NCBI RefSeq assembly: GCF_003034915.1
Contig: NZ_PZJX01000047.1
Location: 162,325 to 226,324 of the forward strand
DNA from: Mesorhizobium helmanticense
GTDB taxonomy: Bacteria > Pseudomonadota > Alphaproteobacteria > Rhizobiales > Rhizobiaceae
Length of the DNA stretch: 64,000 nt
Direction: 5' to 3'
In this document: positions 17,634 through 25,062 of the stretch, piece by piece
Numbering within the stretch: the first letter of the stretch is position 1
Layout: each line of letters opens with the position of its first letter
Program-made: the position numbers and the translations under genes
The notes under the pieces: generated by a model
What the model saw: only the letters and a program-made list of their open reading frames with translations
Told to the model about the DNA's origin: nothing
Databases searched by the model: none

Positions 17634-18061
17634 TCGCGCGGCACCGGACGGCCCAACCCTGTTTCCCAAATAGTCTTAAAGCGCTCCACCATCAATAAAA
17701 ACAGGCGCGGAGGCAGCAGGCCGTAGTCATATCGGTCGGTGGAGCGCGGCACCGGACGAAGGTCGTAACCCGGCCACGCAAAGCGATTGCCTTCGTGAAG
17801 CATCACCCACGAGCGCTCACCGTCGAGGCCCAAGTGACGTTTGACGGCAGGCGGCAGCTCGATCGCCAATAGCGGGTCCGTCGGTGGCACGTGCGTGACA
17901 GGCACTACAGTAACGATCAGGCCATCGGCGCCGCGATCAACGGCCAGCACGACCACGCAGGGGCGATCCTTCCGACCTTCATCCTGTCCAGCTTGATGCT
18001 CATGGTGCCACAGATACGCGTAGGAGATGACGAGGCCGAGCTGCGGATCGGGAAGGGGCAT
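17630..18061 (-). CDS. PemK/MazF-like toxin of a type II toxin-antitoxin pair
   Basis: 143 residues. The N-terminus carries a PemK/MazF-like beginning (GLVISYAYLWHHEHQAGQDE), then GRKDRPCVVVLA and a strand VTVVPVTHVPP. MazF-fold toxins are mRNA interferases, usually with a G-x-[IV] start and a KxRPxVV motif, and KDRPCVVV fits this. It begins 3 bases after the antitoxin stop on the same strand, the usual antitoxin-first operon. Some such proteins in rhizobia are annotated only as hypothetical, so RNase activity is inferred. Confidence 0.72.
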   Translation of the reverse strand: MPLPDPQLGLVISYAYLWHHEHQAGQDEGRKDRPCVVVLAVDRGADGLIVTVVPVTHVPPTDPLLAIELPPAVKRHLGLDGERSWVMLHEGNRFAWPGYDLRPVPRSTDRYDYGLLPPRLFLLMVERFKTIWETGLGRPVPRD

Positions 18062-18064
18062 GCC

Positions 18065-18334
18065 TTACTTGGCGTCCATCAGGGCATTGAGATGATCATG
18101 CTCTAACGACATGCGGCCGCTGGCGATGGCCTCGACTTCCTCGCGCTGTAGATCCTTCGTCGCAAACGATTGCCGGACCAGATTCTTGTAGCGCTGAAGG
18201 TCTTCGTACTCGACGGCCGAAACAAAATAGCCTGTGGGGCGGCCGTGACTCATCACGGCGACGGGCTCCCGCTGCACGATTTCGCGGTAGCGTCCGAAAT
18301 TGCGGGCGAATTCGGTGGCAGGAACTTCTCGCAT
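18065..18334 (-). CDS. Phd/YefM-family antitoxin
   Basis: 89 residues starting MREVPATEFARNFGRYREIV. The Phd/YefM N-terminal dimerisation and DNA-binding region is clear: ATEFARNFGRY, then VAVMSHGRPTGYFVSAVEYE. The C-terminal tail (EEVEAIASGRMSLEHDHL) would wrap the toxin. It should neutralise the adjacent toxin and repress its own promoter. The repeats at 18358-18390, 24 bases upstream of the start, are a likely operator. Confidence 0.85.
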   Translation of the reverse strand: MREVPATEFARNFGRYREIVQREPVAVMSHGRPTGYFVSAVEYEDLQRYKNLVRQSFATKDLQREEVEAIASGRMSLEHDHLNALMDAK

Positions 18335-18357
18335 GGTGACTTTGTCCCAGATCGCAC

Positions 18358-18390
18358 AATTTACGTATTTGACGTAATTTACGTGATTTA
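18358..18390 (-). promoter_or_regulatory. Candidate antitoxin operator/promoter
   Basis: AATTTACGT occurs at 18358-18366 and again at 18376-18384, 18 bases apart, with ACGTAATTTACGT (18372-18384) nearly palindromic. The tract is AT-rich in a GC-rich genome and lies directly upstream of the antitoxin ATG. Phd/YefM proteins bind such repeated half-sites next to their own promoter, so this is the likely autoregulatory region. Confidence 0.55.
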
Positions 18391-18406
18391 CACACTCCTG
18401 TCAAAC

Positions 18407-18811
18407 TCAGCCGTCACCGTCCGCCAGCTGTTGCAAGAGGATGAGCGCCTCTTCGGCCCGGTCGGCGGGGACAAACAGGTGATCGTGGTAAAATGCCGAG
18501 ACCGGATTGACGCCCATGCCGGCGCTGGCCAGCCGCGCGGTGATGGCGGCGAGGAAACCGACGGCTTCCAGTGACGAATGGACGTTCAAGGTGATCATGC
18601 GGCTTGGAAATACGCCGTCCAGGCCGGCCGCCCTCGCTTGATCCTCGAGCACGATCAGCGTCGTGCCCTCGCGCTCGCGAAACTGCATCACCGGGTCGAG
18701 GGTGCCGGGAACCGGCACAGCGGGCGGCAAGGTGACGAAGACATGGATGCCGGCAAGCAATTGCGGCGTCATCGTCGCCAGAAGTTTCCTCAGGTCGGTC
18801 TCGCCGCTCAT
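18407..18811 (-). CDS. ACT domain protein
   Basis: 134 residues from the second of two ATGs (18811), chosen because GGAGA lies six bases before it; the first ATG at 18817 directly abuts the GGAGA. Two ACT-like units are visible: residues near GIHVFVTLPPAVPVPGTLDP to GTTLIVLE, and RMITLNVHSSLEAVGFLAAI to FYHDHLFVPADRAEEAL. This resembles the ACT_3/ACT_7 pair of small amino-acid-binding regulatory proteins. The ligand is unknown. It is transcribed towards the antitoxin but ends 17 bases upstream of the operator repeats. Confidence 0.78.
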   Translation of the reverse strand: MSGETDLRKLLATMTPQLLAGIHVFVTLPPAVPVPGTLDPVMQFREREGTTLIVLEDQARAAGLDGVFPSRMITLNVHSSLEAVGFLAAITARLASAGMGVNPVSAFYHDHLFVPADRAEEALILLQQLADGDG

Positions 18812-19048
18812 TGCCATTCTCCGACTGACACCTTGGAACGTGCCTAATTACCCGTGGCGAGGTTATGCCGATAGTCCCCGGTACACAGGCGACATGGCGA
18901 TGTCGCTGGCGGCTGAGCTTGCATGTGTGCTGTATCGGGGCCTGGCGAGAAAAAGTTTCCAGACCGTGTCGGATCGCCGCCTTGTGATGCGTCCTTGCTT
19001 CGAACCTGGCGAACAAGGCCAGTGTCCGAAACAACGGAGGGAACACCA

Positions 19049-19459
19049 ATGACCATTGCCCAATCGACATCCGTGTCGTCGCCTGCGCTGTGGACCGGCC
19101 GCGTGCTCAGCGCCATCATCGTGCTGTTCATGATCTTCGACGGCGTCATCAAGCTGCCGCCGCTCGATGTCGTCACGCAGACCATGGTGCCGCTTGGCTG
19201 GCCGGCCGATGCAAACGTCGCGCGCATGCTCGGCATCATAGGGCTGATCTCGACCGCACTCTACGCCTTGCCGCGCACCTCGATGCTCGGCGCCATCCTG
19301 CTCACCGCCTATCTCGGCGGCGCCATCGCCACCAATATGCGTGTTGGCAACCCGCTATTGTCGCACACGCTGTTCGGCGTCTATCTCGGCATCATCCTGT
19401 GGGGCGGCCTGTATCTGCGCGACCCAAGGGTGCGCGCACTGATCCCGTTCAGCCGGTAG
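19049..19459 (+). CDS. DoxX-like membrane protein
   Basis: 136 residues from the ATG at 19049, with GGAGGGA before it. Four hydrophobic helices are visible (LSAIIVLFMIFDGVIKL, MLGIIGLISTALYAL, MLGAILLTAYLGGAIATN, LFGVYLGIILWGGLYL). The FDGVIKL and YLGGAIATNMR elements are typical of the DoxX_2 (DUF4149-unrelated) family. Function is poorly known; relatives are linked to thiol redox or quinone metabolism. It stands alone. Confidence 0.78.
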   Translation: MTIAQSTSVSSPALWTGRVLSAIIVLFMIFDGVIKLPPLDVVTQTMVPLGWPADANVARMLGIIGLISTALYALPRTSMLGAILLTAYLGGAIATNMRVGNPLLSHTLFGVYLGIILWGGLYLRDPRVRALIPFSR

Positions 19460-19513
19460 GCTGGCCTCGCCAATCTGAGAAAAGTTGCTGAGAAATAGCG
19501 GCTCTGGTCTCCG

Positions 19514-19549
19514 ACAATGGCAAAACGGCGGGCACAGGCCCGCTGTTTT
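19514..19549 (-). terminator. Terminator copy 1 (after the hydrolase gene)
   Basis: A 36-base segment identical at 34 positions to 20440-20475. The hairpin is AAAACGGCGGG / CCCGCTGTTTT with one weakened pair, ten bases past the hydrolase stop. Read on the minus strand it ends the hydrolase transcript. Confidence 0.65.
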
Positions 19550-19559
19550 CATGCATAGA

Positions 19560-20405
19560 TTAGAGCAGTTCCCGGATATAGTCCCAGGCTTCTCGTCCAA
19601 GGCTTGCATCTGCGGCATCATTGCCGCCATGCGCATGCGATCCCGACCGCGGGGTGTTTTCACCCGGCAAAAGAATTCGATGGCCCGCATCGGGCGCCGA
19701 AACGAGGCGCGTGGTCTTTCCCGCAGCCATGCGACGTCGGACAATCGATTCGGCAAAATCCAGGGACGGCCACAGCGCATCATCGCCACCTGCAACCAAC
19801 ACAATCTCCGCCGAAGTCGTCTCAACGGGAATGGCGGCCTTGTTCGCCTCGTCCCCGAAGGTTTGCAAGCTGCGCTGGAAAAGTCCCCGATAGGACGCCA
19901 GACCGTCGACGTACTCAGCGCTCCAATCGGGATTGCTTGGGACAAACGGGCAAGGAACCCCCTTGAGCGTCCATGACGATCGTTCGGGCCAACTGATGCC
20001 ATCGCGCCCGGGCCCGATATTTCCCCAGACGACCGATGTCGGGCTGATCGCAACCACGGCGTCTATGCGTGGATCGTGAGCCGCCGCCAGCAAGGATGCC
20101 TCGGCGCCTTTCGACGTCCCGACATAGACGATGCGCCGACATCCAAGTGCAACAAGACAGTCGGTTGCTGCGAAAAACGTTTCGAGAGGAATCTCGCATA
20201 TTCCAGGAATCTGACCTTCGCCGCCAAACCACTGGAGAGCCAAGGCAGACGCACCCTCATTGGCGAACAGCCGTGCGCGCGCAATGTCGACACGGCCGCT
20301 CGACCCGCTCAATACCACGACACCGGTCGTGGCATCCGTGCATCGCAATAGCTTTCCTGCGACGCGGCCGGACAGGGTTTCTTCCGCAATTGCCTGTTCG
20401 CTCAT
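19560..20405 (-). CDS. Alpha/beta hydrolase, BAAT/acyl-CoA thioester hydrolase C-terminal type
   Basis: 281 residues. The nucleophile elbow is GTSKG at 96-100 (S98), followed by AEASLLAA, a VVAISPTSVVWG segment, a likely acid D209 in VAGGDDALWPS and H242 in PDAGHRILLP. This arrangement fits the BAAT C-terminal/dienelactone-hydrolase-like family. No signal peptide, so it is cytoplasmic; the substrate may be a thioester or ester. Compared with BAAT it lacks the N-terminal domain. The gene sits exactly between two near-identical terminators, suggesting it was inserted behind rpsP. Confidence 0.78.
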   Translation of the reverse strand: MSEQAIAEETLSGRVAGKLLRCTDATTGVVVLSGSSGRVDIARARLFANEGASALALQWFGGEGQIPGICEIPLETFFAATDCLVALGCRRIVYVGTSKGAEASLLAAAHDPRIDAVVAISPTSVVWGNIGPGRDGISWPERSSWTLKGVPCPFVPSNPDWSAEYVDGLASYRGLFQRSLQTFGDEANKAAIPVETTSAEIVLVAGGDDALWPSLDFAESIVRRRMAAGKTTRLVSAPDAGHRILLPGENTPRSGSHAHGGNDAADASLGREAWDYIRELL

Positions 20406-20439
20406 CTGACCCAGCTGCCGGAATGCCTATCATGGTCGA

Positions 20440-20475
20440 ACAATAGCAAAACGGCGGGCACAGGCCCGCCGTTTT
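20440..20475 (-). terminator. rpsP terminator (copy 2 of the duplicated hairpin)
   Basis: A perfect hairpin AAAACGGCGGG (20449-20459) / CCCGCCGTTTT (20465-20475) lies 22 bases past the rpsP stop on the minus strand and is followed by TTTTGCTATTG. It is 34/36 identical to 19514-19549. Confidence 0.75.
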
Positions 20476-20496
20476 GTCGATGCGATAAAGCGATGT

Positions 20497-20898
20497 TTAC
20501 TCGGCGGTGGCGGCTTCCGCCTCGGCCGGCGCGGCCGCAGCGGCTGCAACAGCGGCGGCGGCATCTTCCTGTGCCTTCTTCAGCAGGGCGGCGCGCTCCT
20601 GCGCCTTCTTGCCGGGCTCGGCCTTCTTCGGGTTGGAGCGGGCGTCGCGCTTGGCAAGGCCGGCCTCGTCGAGGAAGCGCAGCACGCGGTCGGTCGGCTG
20701 GGCGCCGTGCGACAGCCAGTGCTTGACGCGGTCGGCGTCGACCTTGACGCGTTCGCCGTCCTTCGGCAGCAGCGGGTTCCACGAGCCGAGCGACTCGATG
20801 AAACGGCCGTCGCGCGGCGAACGGGCGTCGGCGACGACGACGTGGTAATAGGGACGCTTCTTCGAGCCCGCACGGGCCAGTCTGATCTTCAATGGCAT
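20497..20898 (-). CDS. rpsP: 30S ribosomal protein S16
   Basis: 133 residues. The conserved core MPLKIRLARAGSKKRPYYHV and SPRDGRFIESLGSWNPL matches bS16, a small-subunit assembly protein. After about residue 83 comes an Ala/Glu/Lys-rich extension (KKAQERAALLKKAQEDAAAA and onward), common in alphaproteobacterial S16 and longer than in E. coli (82 residues). It lies at the end of the ffh - chorismate mutase - rpsP block. The hairpin 22 bases downstream ends the unit, so rimM-trmD-rplS, which often follow rpsP, are not directly behind it here. Confidence 0.97.
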   Translation of the reverse strand: MPLKIRLARAGSKKRPYYHVVVADARSPRDGRFIESLGSWNPLLPKDGERVKVDADRVKHWLSHGAQPTDRVLRFLDEAGLAKRDARSNPKKAEPGKKAQERAALLKKAQEDAAAAVAAAAAAPAEAEAATAE

Positions 20899-20944
20899 TT
20901 CTTTTCTCCTAAAAGCTCTGATTCGTTAGTCGGTTTACGGTTTT

Positions 20945-21000
20945 GTCTTGTGCAAATCGTTATCCCAAAACCGCTGCGCACTTTTGGGCGATATGCACTT
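20945..21000. repeat. Short dispersed palindromic repeat
   Basis: GTCTTGTGCAAATCGTTATC through CCAAAACCGCTGCGCACTTT to GGGCGATATGCACTT is an imperfect palindrome of the same general class as 6909-6982. It lies between the chorismate mutase and rpsP genes, where it could process or attenuate the shared transcript. Confidence 0.6.
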
Positions 21001-21003
21001 GTC

Positions 21004-21330
21004 TCAGCCGGTTCTCGTCACGCCGTTGGAAGCGGCGATCTGTTCGTGGTGTCTGATCACTTCGCGGACGACGAAGTTGAGGAATTTCTCCGCGAAATCC
21101 GGGTCGAGATGAGCGTCCTTCGCCAATTGGCGAAGACGGGCAATCTGCTGCTGCTCGCGTGCCGGATCGGCCGGTGGCAGGCCATGTTCCGCCTTCAGCA
21201 CGCCGACCGCCTTGGTGCAGCGAAAGCGCTCGGCCAGCATATGGATGAGGGCGGCGTCGATGTTGTCGATCGAGGCGCGGTAGCCGGCCAGCATCGTGCG
21301 TGCGTCGGCCATGTCCTTCTCTTCGTTCAT
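21004..21330 (-). CDS. Chorismate mutase (AroQ class)
   Basis: 108 residues from the ATG at 21330 (MNEEKDMADARTMLAGYRAS). An all-helical AroQ fold: GYRASIDNIDAALIHMLAERF, the KAVGVLKAEHGLPPADPARE loop and a third helix FAEKFLNFVVREVIRHH. It converts chorismate to prephenate for phenylalanine and tyrosine synthesis. It begins 7 bases after the ffh stop, so it is probably translated from the ffh transcript, a placement also seen in other rhizobia. No fused prephenate dehydratase. Confidence 0.9.
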   Translation of the reverse strand: MNEEKDMADARTMLAGYRASIDNIDAALIHMLAERFRCTKAVGVLKAEHGLPPADPAREQQQIARLRQLAKDAHLDPDFAEKFLNFVVREVIRHHEQIAASNGVTRTG

Positions 21331-21337
21331 CGCGTCC

Positions 21338-22939
21338 TCACTTCTTCTTGCCGAGGCCAGGAAGCCCACCGCCGCCCAGGCCGGGAAGCCCCGGAAGTTT
21401 CATACCGCCGGGCAATCCGGGCAGTCCGCCGCCACCGGGCAAGCCCTTCATGCCGCCGAGGCCGGCGGCCTGCGCCTGCTTCTGCAAGGCTTCGAGCTGC
21501 TTGGGGTCCATCTTCGACAGGTCCGGCATGCCACCACCCATCATGCCGCCCGGGGCCCCCATGCCCGGCATCATGCCGCCGAGGCCCATCTTCTGGGCGA
21601 GGCCGCCCATCATGCCACGCATGAGGCCGCCGCCTTTGCCCTTGCCGCCCATCGCCTTCATCATGTCGGCCATCCCGCGATGCATCTTGAGCAGCTTGTT
21701 GATCTCGGCCGCATCGGTGCCGGAGCCGGCGGCGATGCGCTTCTTGCGCGAGTGCTTGAGAATATCGGGGTTGGCGCGCTCGGCCTTGGTCATCGACGAA
21801 ATGATGGCGAGCTGGCGGCCGAACATCTTGTCGTCGAGGCCAGCGGCAGCCATCTGGTCCTTCATCTTGCCCATGCCCGGCATCATGCCCATGATGCCGC
21901 CCATGCCACCCATCTTCGACATTTGCTGAAGCTGGCTGGCAAGGTCGTTCAGGTCGAACTTGCCCGACTGCATCTTCTTGGCCATCGCCGCCGCCTGCTC
22001 GGCGTCGATGTTCTCGGCGGCCTTTTCAACGAGGCTGACGATGTCGCCCATGCCGAGGATGCGGTCGGCGATGCGCTTGGGATGGAACTCTTCAAGCCCG
22101 TCCATCTTTTCGCCGGTGCCGATCAGCTTGATCGGCTTGCCGGTGACGGCCCGCATGGAAAGGGCGGCGCCGCCGCGGCCGTCGCCATCCATGCGGGTCA
22201 AGACGAGGCCGGTAATGCCGACGCGCTCGTCGAAGCTCTTGGCCAGATTGACGGCGTCCTGGCCGGTCAGCGAATCGGCGACCAGCAGGATTTCGTGCGG
22301 CGACGACACCTTCTTGATGTCGGCCATCTCGACCATCAGCGGCTCGTCGATATGGGTGCGGCCGGCGGTGTCGAGGATGACGACGTCATGACCGCCGAGC
22401 TTGGCCGCCTGCACGGCGCGGCGCGCGATGTCGATCGGATTCTGGCCGGCGACAACAGGCAGCGTCGCCACCTTGACCTGCTCGCCGAGCTGGCGGAGCT
22501 GCTCCTGCGCGGCCGGACGCCGCGTGTCGAGCGAGGCCATCAGGACTTTCTTGTTCTGACGCTCGGAAAGCCGCTTGGCGATCTTGGCCGAGGTGGTCGT
22601 CTTGCCGGAACCCTGCAGGCCGACCATCATGATGACGACGGGCGCCGGCGCATTGAGGTCGATGGCGACGCCTTCGGCGCCGAGCATCTCGACCAGCTCG
22701 TCATGGACGATCTTGACGACCATCTGGCCGGGCTTGATCGACTTGACCACGGCGGCGCCGACGGCCTTCTCACGCACCTTGTCGGTGAAGGACCGCACCA
22801 CTTCCAGCGCCACGTCCGCCTCGAGCAGCGCGCGACGCACCTCGCGCAGTGCCGCCGAGACATCCGCCTCGGACAGGGCACCGCGGCCGGTCAGGCCGTT
22901 CAGGATGGAGCCAAGGCGCTCCTGAAGCGATTCAAACAT
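21338..22939 (-). CDS. ffh: Signal recognition particle protein Ffh (SRP54)
   Basis: 533 residues. N domain first, then the GTPase: GLQGSGKTT (107-115), DTRRPAAQEQL, DTAGRTHIDE and a TRMDGDGRGGAAL block. The methionine-rich M domain binds signal peptides and 4.5S RNA. The C-terminus is a long Gly/Met/Pro-rich tail (GMMPGMGAPGGMMGGG, LPGGGGLPGLPGG), longer than in E. coli Ffh (453 residues). It acts in the cytoplasm, delivering ribosome-nascent chains to FtsY, which is encoded at 56.5-58.3 kb here. First gene of the ffh - chorismate mutase - rpsP block. Confidence 0.97.
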   Translation of the reverse strand: MFESLQERLGSILNGLTGRGALSEADVSAALREVRRALLEADVALEVVRSFTDKVREKAVGAAVVKSIKPGQMVVKIVHDELVEMLGAEGVAIDLNAPAPVVIMMVGLQGSGKTTTSAKIAKRLSERQNKKVLMASLDTRRPAAQEQLRQLGEQVKVATLPVVAGQNPIDIARRAVQAAKLGGHDVVILDTAGRTHIDEPLMVEMADIKKVSSPHEILLVADSLTGQDAVNLAKSFDERVGITGLVLTRMDGDGRGGAALSMRAVTGKPIKLIGTGEKMDGLEEFHPKRIADRILGMGDIVSLVEKAAENIDAEQAAAMAKKMQSGKFDLNDLASQLQQMSKMGGMGGIMGMMPGMGKMKDQMAAAGLDDKMFGRQLAIISSMTKAERANPDILKHSRKKRIAAGSGTDAAEINKLLKMHRGMADMMKAMGGKGKGGGLMRGMMGGLAQKMGLGGMMPGMGAPGGMMGGGMPDLSKMDPKQLEALQKQAQAAGLGGMKGLPGGGGLPGLPGGMKLPGLPGLGGGGLPGLGKKK

Positions 22940-23028
22940 CTGTCGTCCTTCGATCTCGGTTCAGGTCCGACCCGAGAAATAATGCGTTCGCGCCGAGTGT
23001 CCAAACAAAAGCCCGTGCAAACGCAAAG

Positions 23029-23068
23029 CCAAAAAGCACCCGGGGGCGCTCTGCGCTGCCGGGTGTTG
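23029..23068 (-). terminator. Minus-strand terminator upstream of ffh
   Basis: Read on the minus strand, AACACCCGG and CCGGGTGCTTTTTGG form a GC-rich hairpin followed by a T-run. It lies about 90 bases before ffh and would stop a transcript arriving from 23084 or beyond, isolating ffh from it. Confidence 0.5.
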
Positions 23069-23083
23069 GCCTCCAGGATCGAT

Positions 23084-23272
23084 TTACAGCACTCGCCTCA
23101 AAGAGGCTTCGGCGTCCTGGTCGGCTTGCTCGGAGGGATACTCGTCGCGGAATTCGTGGGCTGTAGACAGGAAATCGGCCGCAGAGTCAAGCTGCGAGCC
23201 GGATATGGCCAGTTCAGGCTCCCCTTCCCATTGTTGTGGCAGAGGTGGATCGGCGCGCGCATGACTCCGGCG
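23084..23272 (-). pseudogene. Possible gene remnant upstream of ffh
   Basis: An open frame of 62 codons with coding-like composition (QWEGEPELAISGSQLDSAAD, then FLSTAHEFRDEYPSEQADQD and a SLRRVL end) closes with TAA at 23084-23086 just ahead of a terminator hairpin. It lacks any usual start codon and is preceded by an in-frame TGA. I infer the 3' end of a decayed or frameshifted small gene. The rest of the 411-base gap to rlmN shows nothing else. Confidence 0.3.
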
Positions 23273-23350
23273 TCAGGCTGTGCTATGCGCCGCGCTTCAT
23301 GTCCAGCGTGATGCTGCAATCGGCCGCAAATAGCTTATATCAGTGCAACC

Positions 23351-24586
23351 ATGACCCTTTCGCTCGATCTCACCACCGAAGGCGCCCGTGAGGCGTTGCG
23401 CGCCCGCGCCACGCCGGCCGAAAAGCCGTCGCTGGTCGGCCTGACGAGGGCTGAGCTTGGTGAAGCCCTCGTCGCATCGGGCATCGTGCCGGAGCGCCAG
23501 GCCAAGATGCGCGCCCAGCAGCTCTGGCACTGGATGTATGTGCGCGGCGTCTCCGACTTCGCCGGCATGTTCAACATCTCCAAGGATTTGCGCGCCGAGC
23601 TGGATAAGCATTTCACTGTTGCCAGACCCGAAATCGTCGAGGAGCAGATCTCCGCCGACGGCACGCGCAAATGGCTGTTCCGCTTTCCGCCGCGTGGCGC
23701 CGGCCGGCCGGTCGAGATCGAGACCGTCTACATTCCCGAGGAAGGCCGCGGCACGCTGTGCATCTCCTCGCAGGTCGGCTGCACGTTGACCTGTTCCTTC
23801 TGCCACACCGGCACGCAGAAGCTGGTGCGTAATCTGACGGCGGAAGAGATCCTGGCGCAGTTGCTCACCGCCCGCGACCGGCTTGGCGATTTCCCCGACC
23901 GCGACACGCCGGACGGCGCCATCGTGCCGGCCGAGGGCAGGAAAGTGTCCAACATCGTCATGATGGGCATGGGCGAGCCGCTCTACAATTTCGAGGCGGT
24001 GAAGAAGGCGCTGCTGATCGCCTCCGATGGCGACGGGCTTTCCCTGTCCAAGCGCCGCATCACGTTGTCGACCTCCGGTGTCGTACCCGAAATCTTTCGC
24101 ACCGGCGAGGAGATCGGCGTCATGCTGGCGATCTCGCTGCACGCCACCAATGACGATCTGCGCGACCTCTTGGTGCCGATCAACAAGAAGTATCCGCTGA
24201 AAGAACTGATCGCCGCCTGCCGCGCCTACCCCGGCCTGTCGAACGCCAAGCGCATCACCTTCGAATATGTGATGCTCAAGGACGTGAACGATTCCATTGA
24301 GGACGCCAAGGCCCTGATCAAATTGCTCAAGGGCGTCCCGGCCAAGATCAATCTGATCCCGTTCAACCCGTGGCCGGGCACCAACTACCAGTGCTCGGAC
24401 TGGGAGACGATCGAGAAATTCGCCGACTATATCAACAATGCTGGCTACGCCTCGCCGATACGCACGCCACGCGGCCGCGATATCCTGGCCGCCTGCGGCC
24501 AGCTCAAGTCGGAATCGGAGCGCATGCGCAAGGTCGACCGGCTTGCGCTGGAAGCGATGATGATCGCGGGGCACGGCGAGGCGTGA
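23351..24586 (+). CDS. rlmN: 23S rRNA (adenine2503-C2)/tRNA methyltransferase
   Basis: 411 residues. Radical-SAM cluster cysteines C144, C148 and C151 lie in GCTLTCSFCHTGTQ; the RlmN N-terminal domain has QLWHWMYVRGVSDFAGMFNI; SAM-binding MMGMGEPLYN; and the C-terminal conserved cysteine is C382 in ILAACGQL. It methylates A2503 of 23S rRNA, and A37 of some tRNAs, with a methyl-cysteine intermediate. Its stop overlaps the start of a small membrane protein gene (GTGA). Full length. Confidence 0.95.
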   Translation: MTLSLDLTTEGAREALRARATPAEKPSLVGLTRAELGEALVASGIVPERQAKMRAQQLWHWMYVRGVSDFAGMFNISKDLRAELDKHFTVARPEIVEEQISADGTRKWLFRFPPRGAGRPVEIETVYIPEEGRGTLCISSQVGCTLTCSFCHTGTQKLVRNLTAEEILAQLLTARDRLGDFPDRDTPDGAIVPAEGRKVSNIVMMGMGEPLYNFEAVKKALLIASDGDGLSLSKRRITLSTSGVVPEIFRTGEEIGVMLAISLHATNDDLRDLLVPINKKYPLKELIAACRAYPGLSNAKRITFEYVMLKDVNDSIEDAKALIKLLKGVPAKINLIPFNPWPGTNYQCSDWETIEKFADYINNAGYASPIRTPRGRDILAACGQLKSESERMRKVDRLALEAMMIAGHGEA

Positions 24587-25062
24587 ACCGTCTCGTCGCC
24601 TACCTCATCCGCTTCGCTGTCATCCTGATCGGCTATGGCGTCGCTTCGCTGGCGGCAAGCGCCTTCCTCAACATCATGTTCCTGGCGTCTCTTGGGCTGA
24701 TGACGGACGAGACGCAACCGGCGGCGCAGGCGTCGCTGTGGTTTTCCATCCCCTTCGTCGCGCTGTTCGTCGCCTATTTCGCCTTCATGCCGGCGGCCAT
24801 CGCCATCATCGTTTCCGAGATCCTCGGCAGGCGCGACTGGCTGTTCTATGCGCTGGCGGGTGCTGCGGTCGCCGCGGTTTTCCTCGGCTTCGTCCACCAG
24901 ACGGCCGATGCCAATTTCGAGGTCACCAACACCAGCGTCATGCTGGCGGTGATCGGCTGCGGCATGGTCGGCGGCATCTTCTACTGGTTGAGCGCCGGGC
25001 GCTGGGCCGGAAGCTGGCGTCAGATCGGAAGCGCTATTTCGCCTGGGCCGTCAGGATCTTGA
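24583..25062 (+). CDS. Small four-helix membrane protein
   Basis: 159 residues from the GTG at 24583, overlapping the rlmN stop by four bases, a classic translational coupling. Four membrane helices are visible (IRFAVILIGYGVASLAASAF, WFSIPFVALFVAYFAFMPAA, WLFYALAGAAVAAVFLGF, VMLAVIGCGMVGGIFYWL). No motif of known function. Its last 29 bases overlap the convergent LysE gene. Relatives downstream of rlmN in rhizobia are annotated as hypothetical membrane proteins. Confidence 0.75.
   Translation: MNRLVAYLIRFAVILIGYGVASLAASAFLNIMFLASLGLMTDETQPAAQASLWFSIPFVALFVAYFAFMPAAIAIIVSEILGRRDWLFYALAGAAVAAVFLGFVHQTADANFEVTNTSVMLAVIGCGMVGGIFYWLSAGRWAGSWRQIGSAISPGPSGS

Noticed and set aside
20497..20650. Ala/Glu-rich S16 tail as a frameshift artefact
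   Set aside because: Similar Ala/Lys/Glu-rich extensions are normal in alphaproteobacterial S16 proteins and the terminator follows directly.
23098..23319. 73-codon minus-strand frame starting with ATG
   Set aside because: Its His/Pro/Thr composition is not protein-like, and a different frame of the same strand (23084-23272) looks more like coding sequence.
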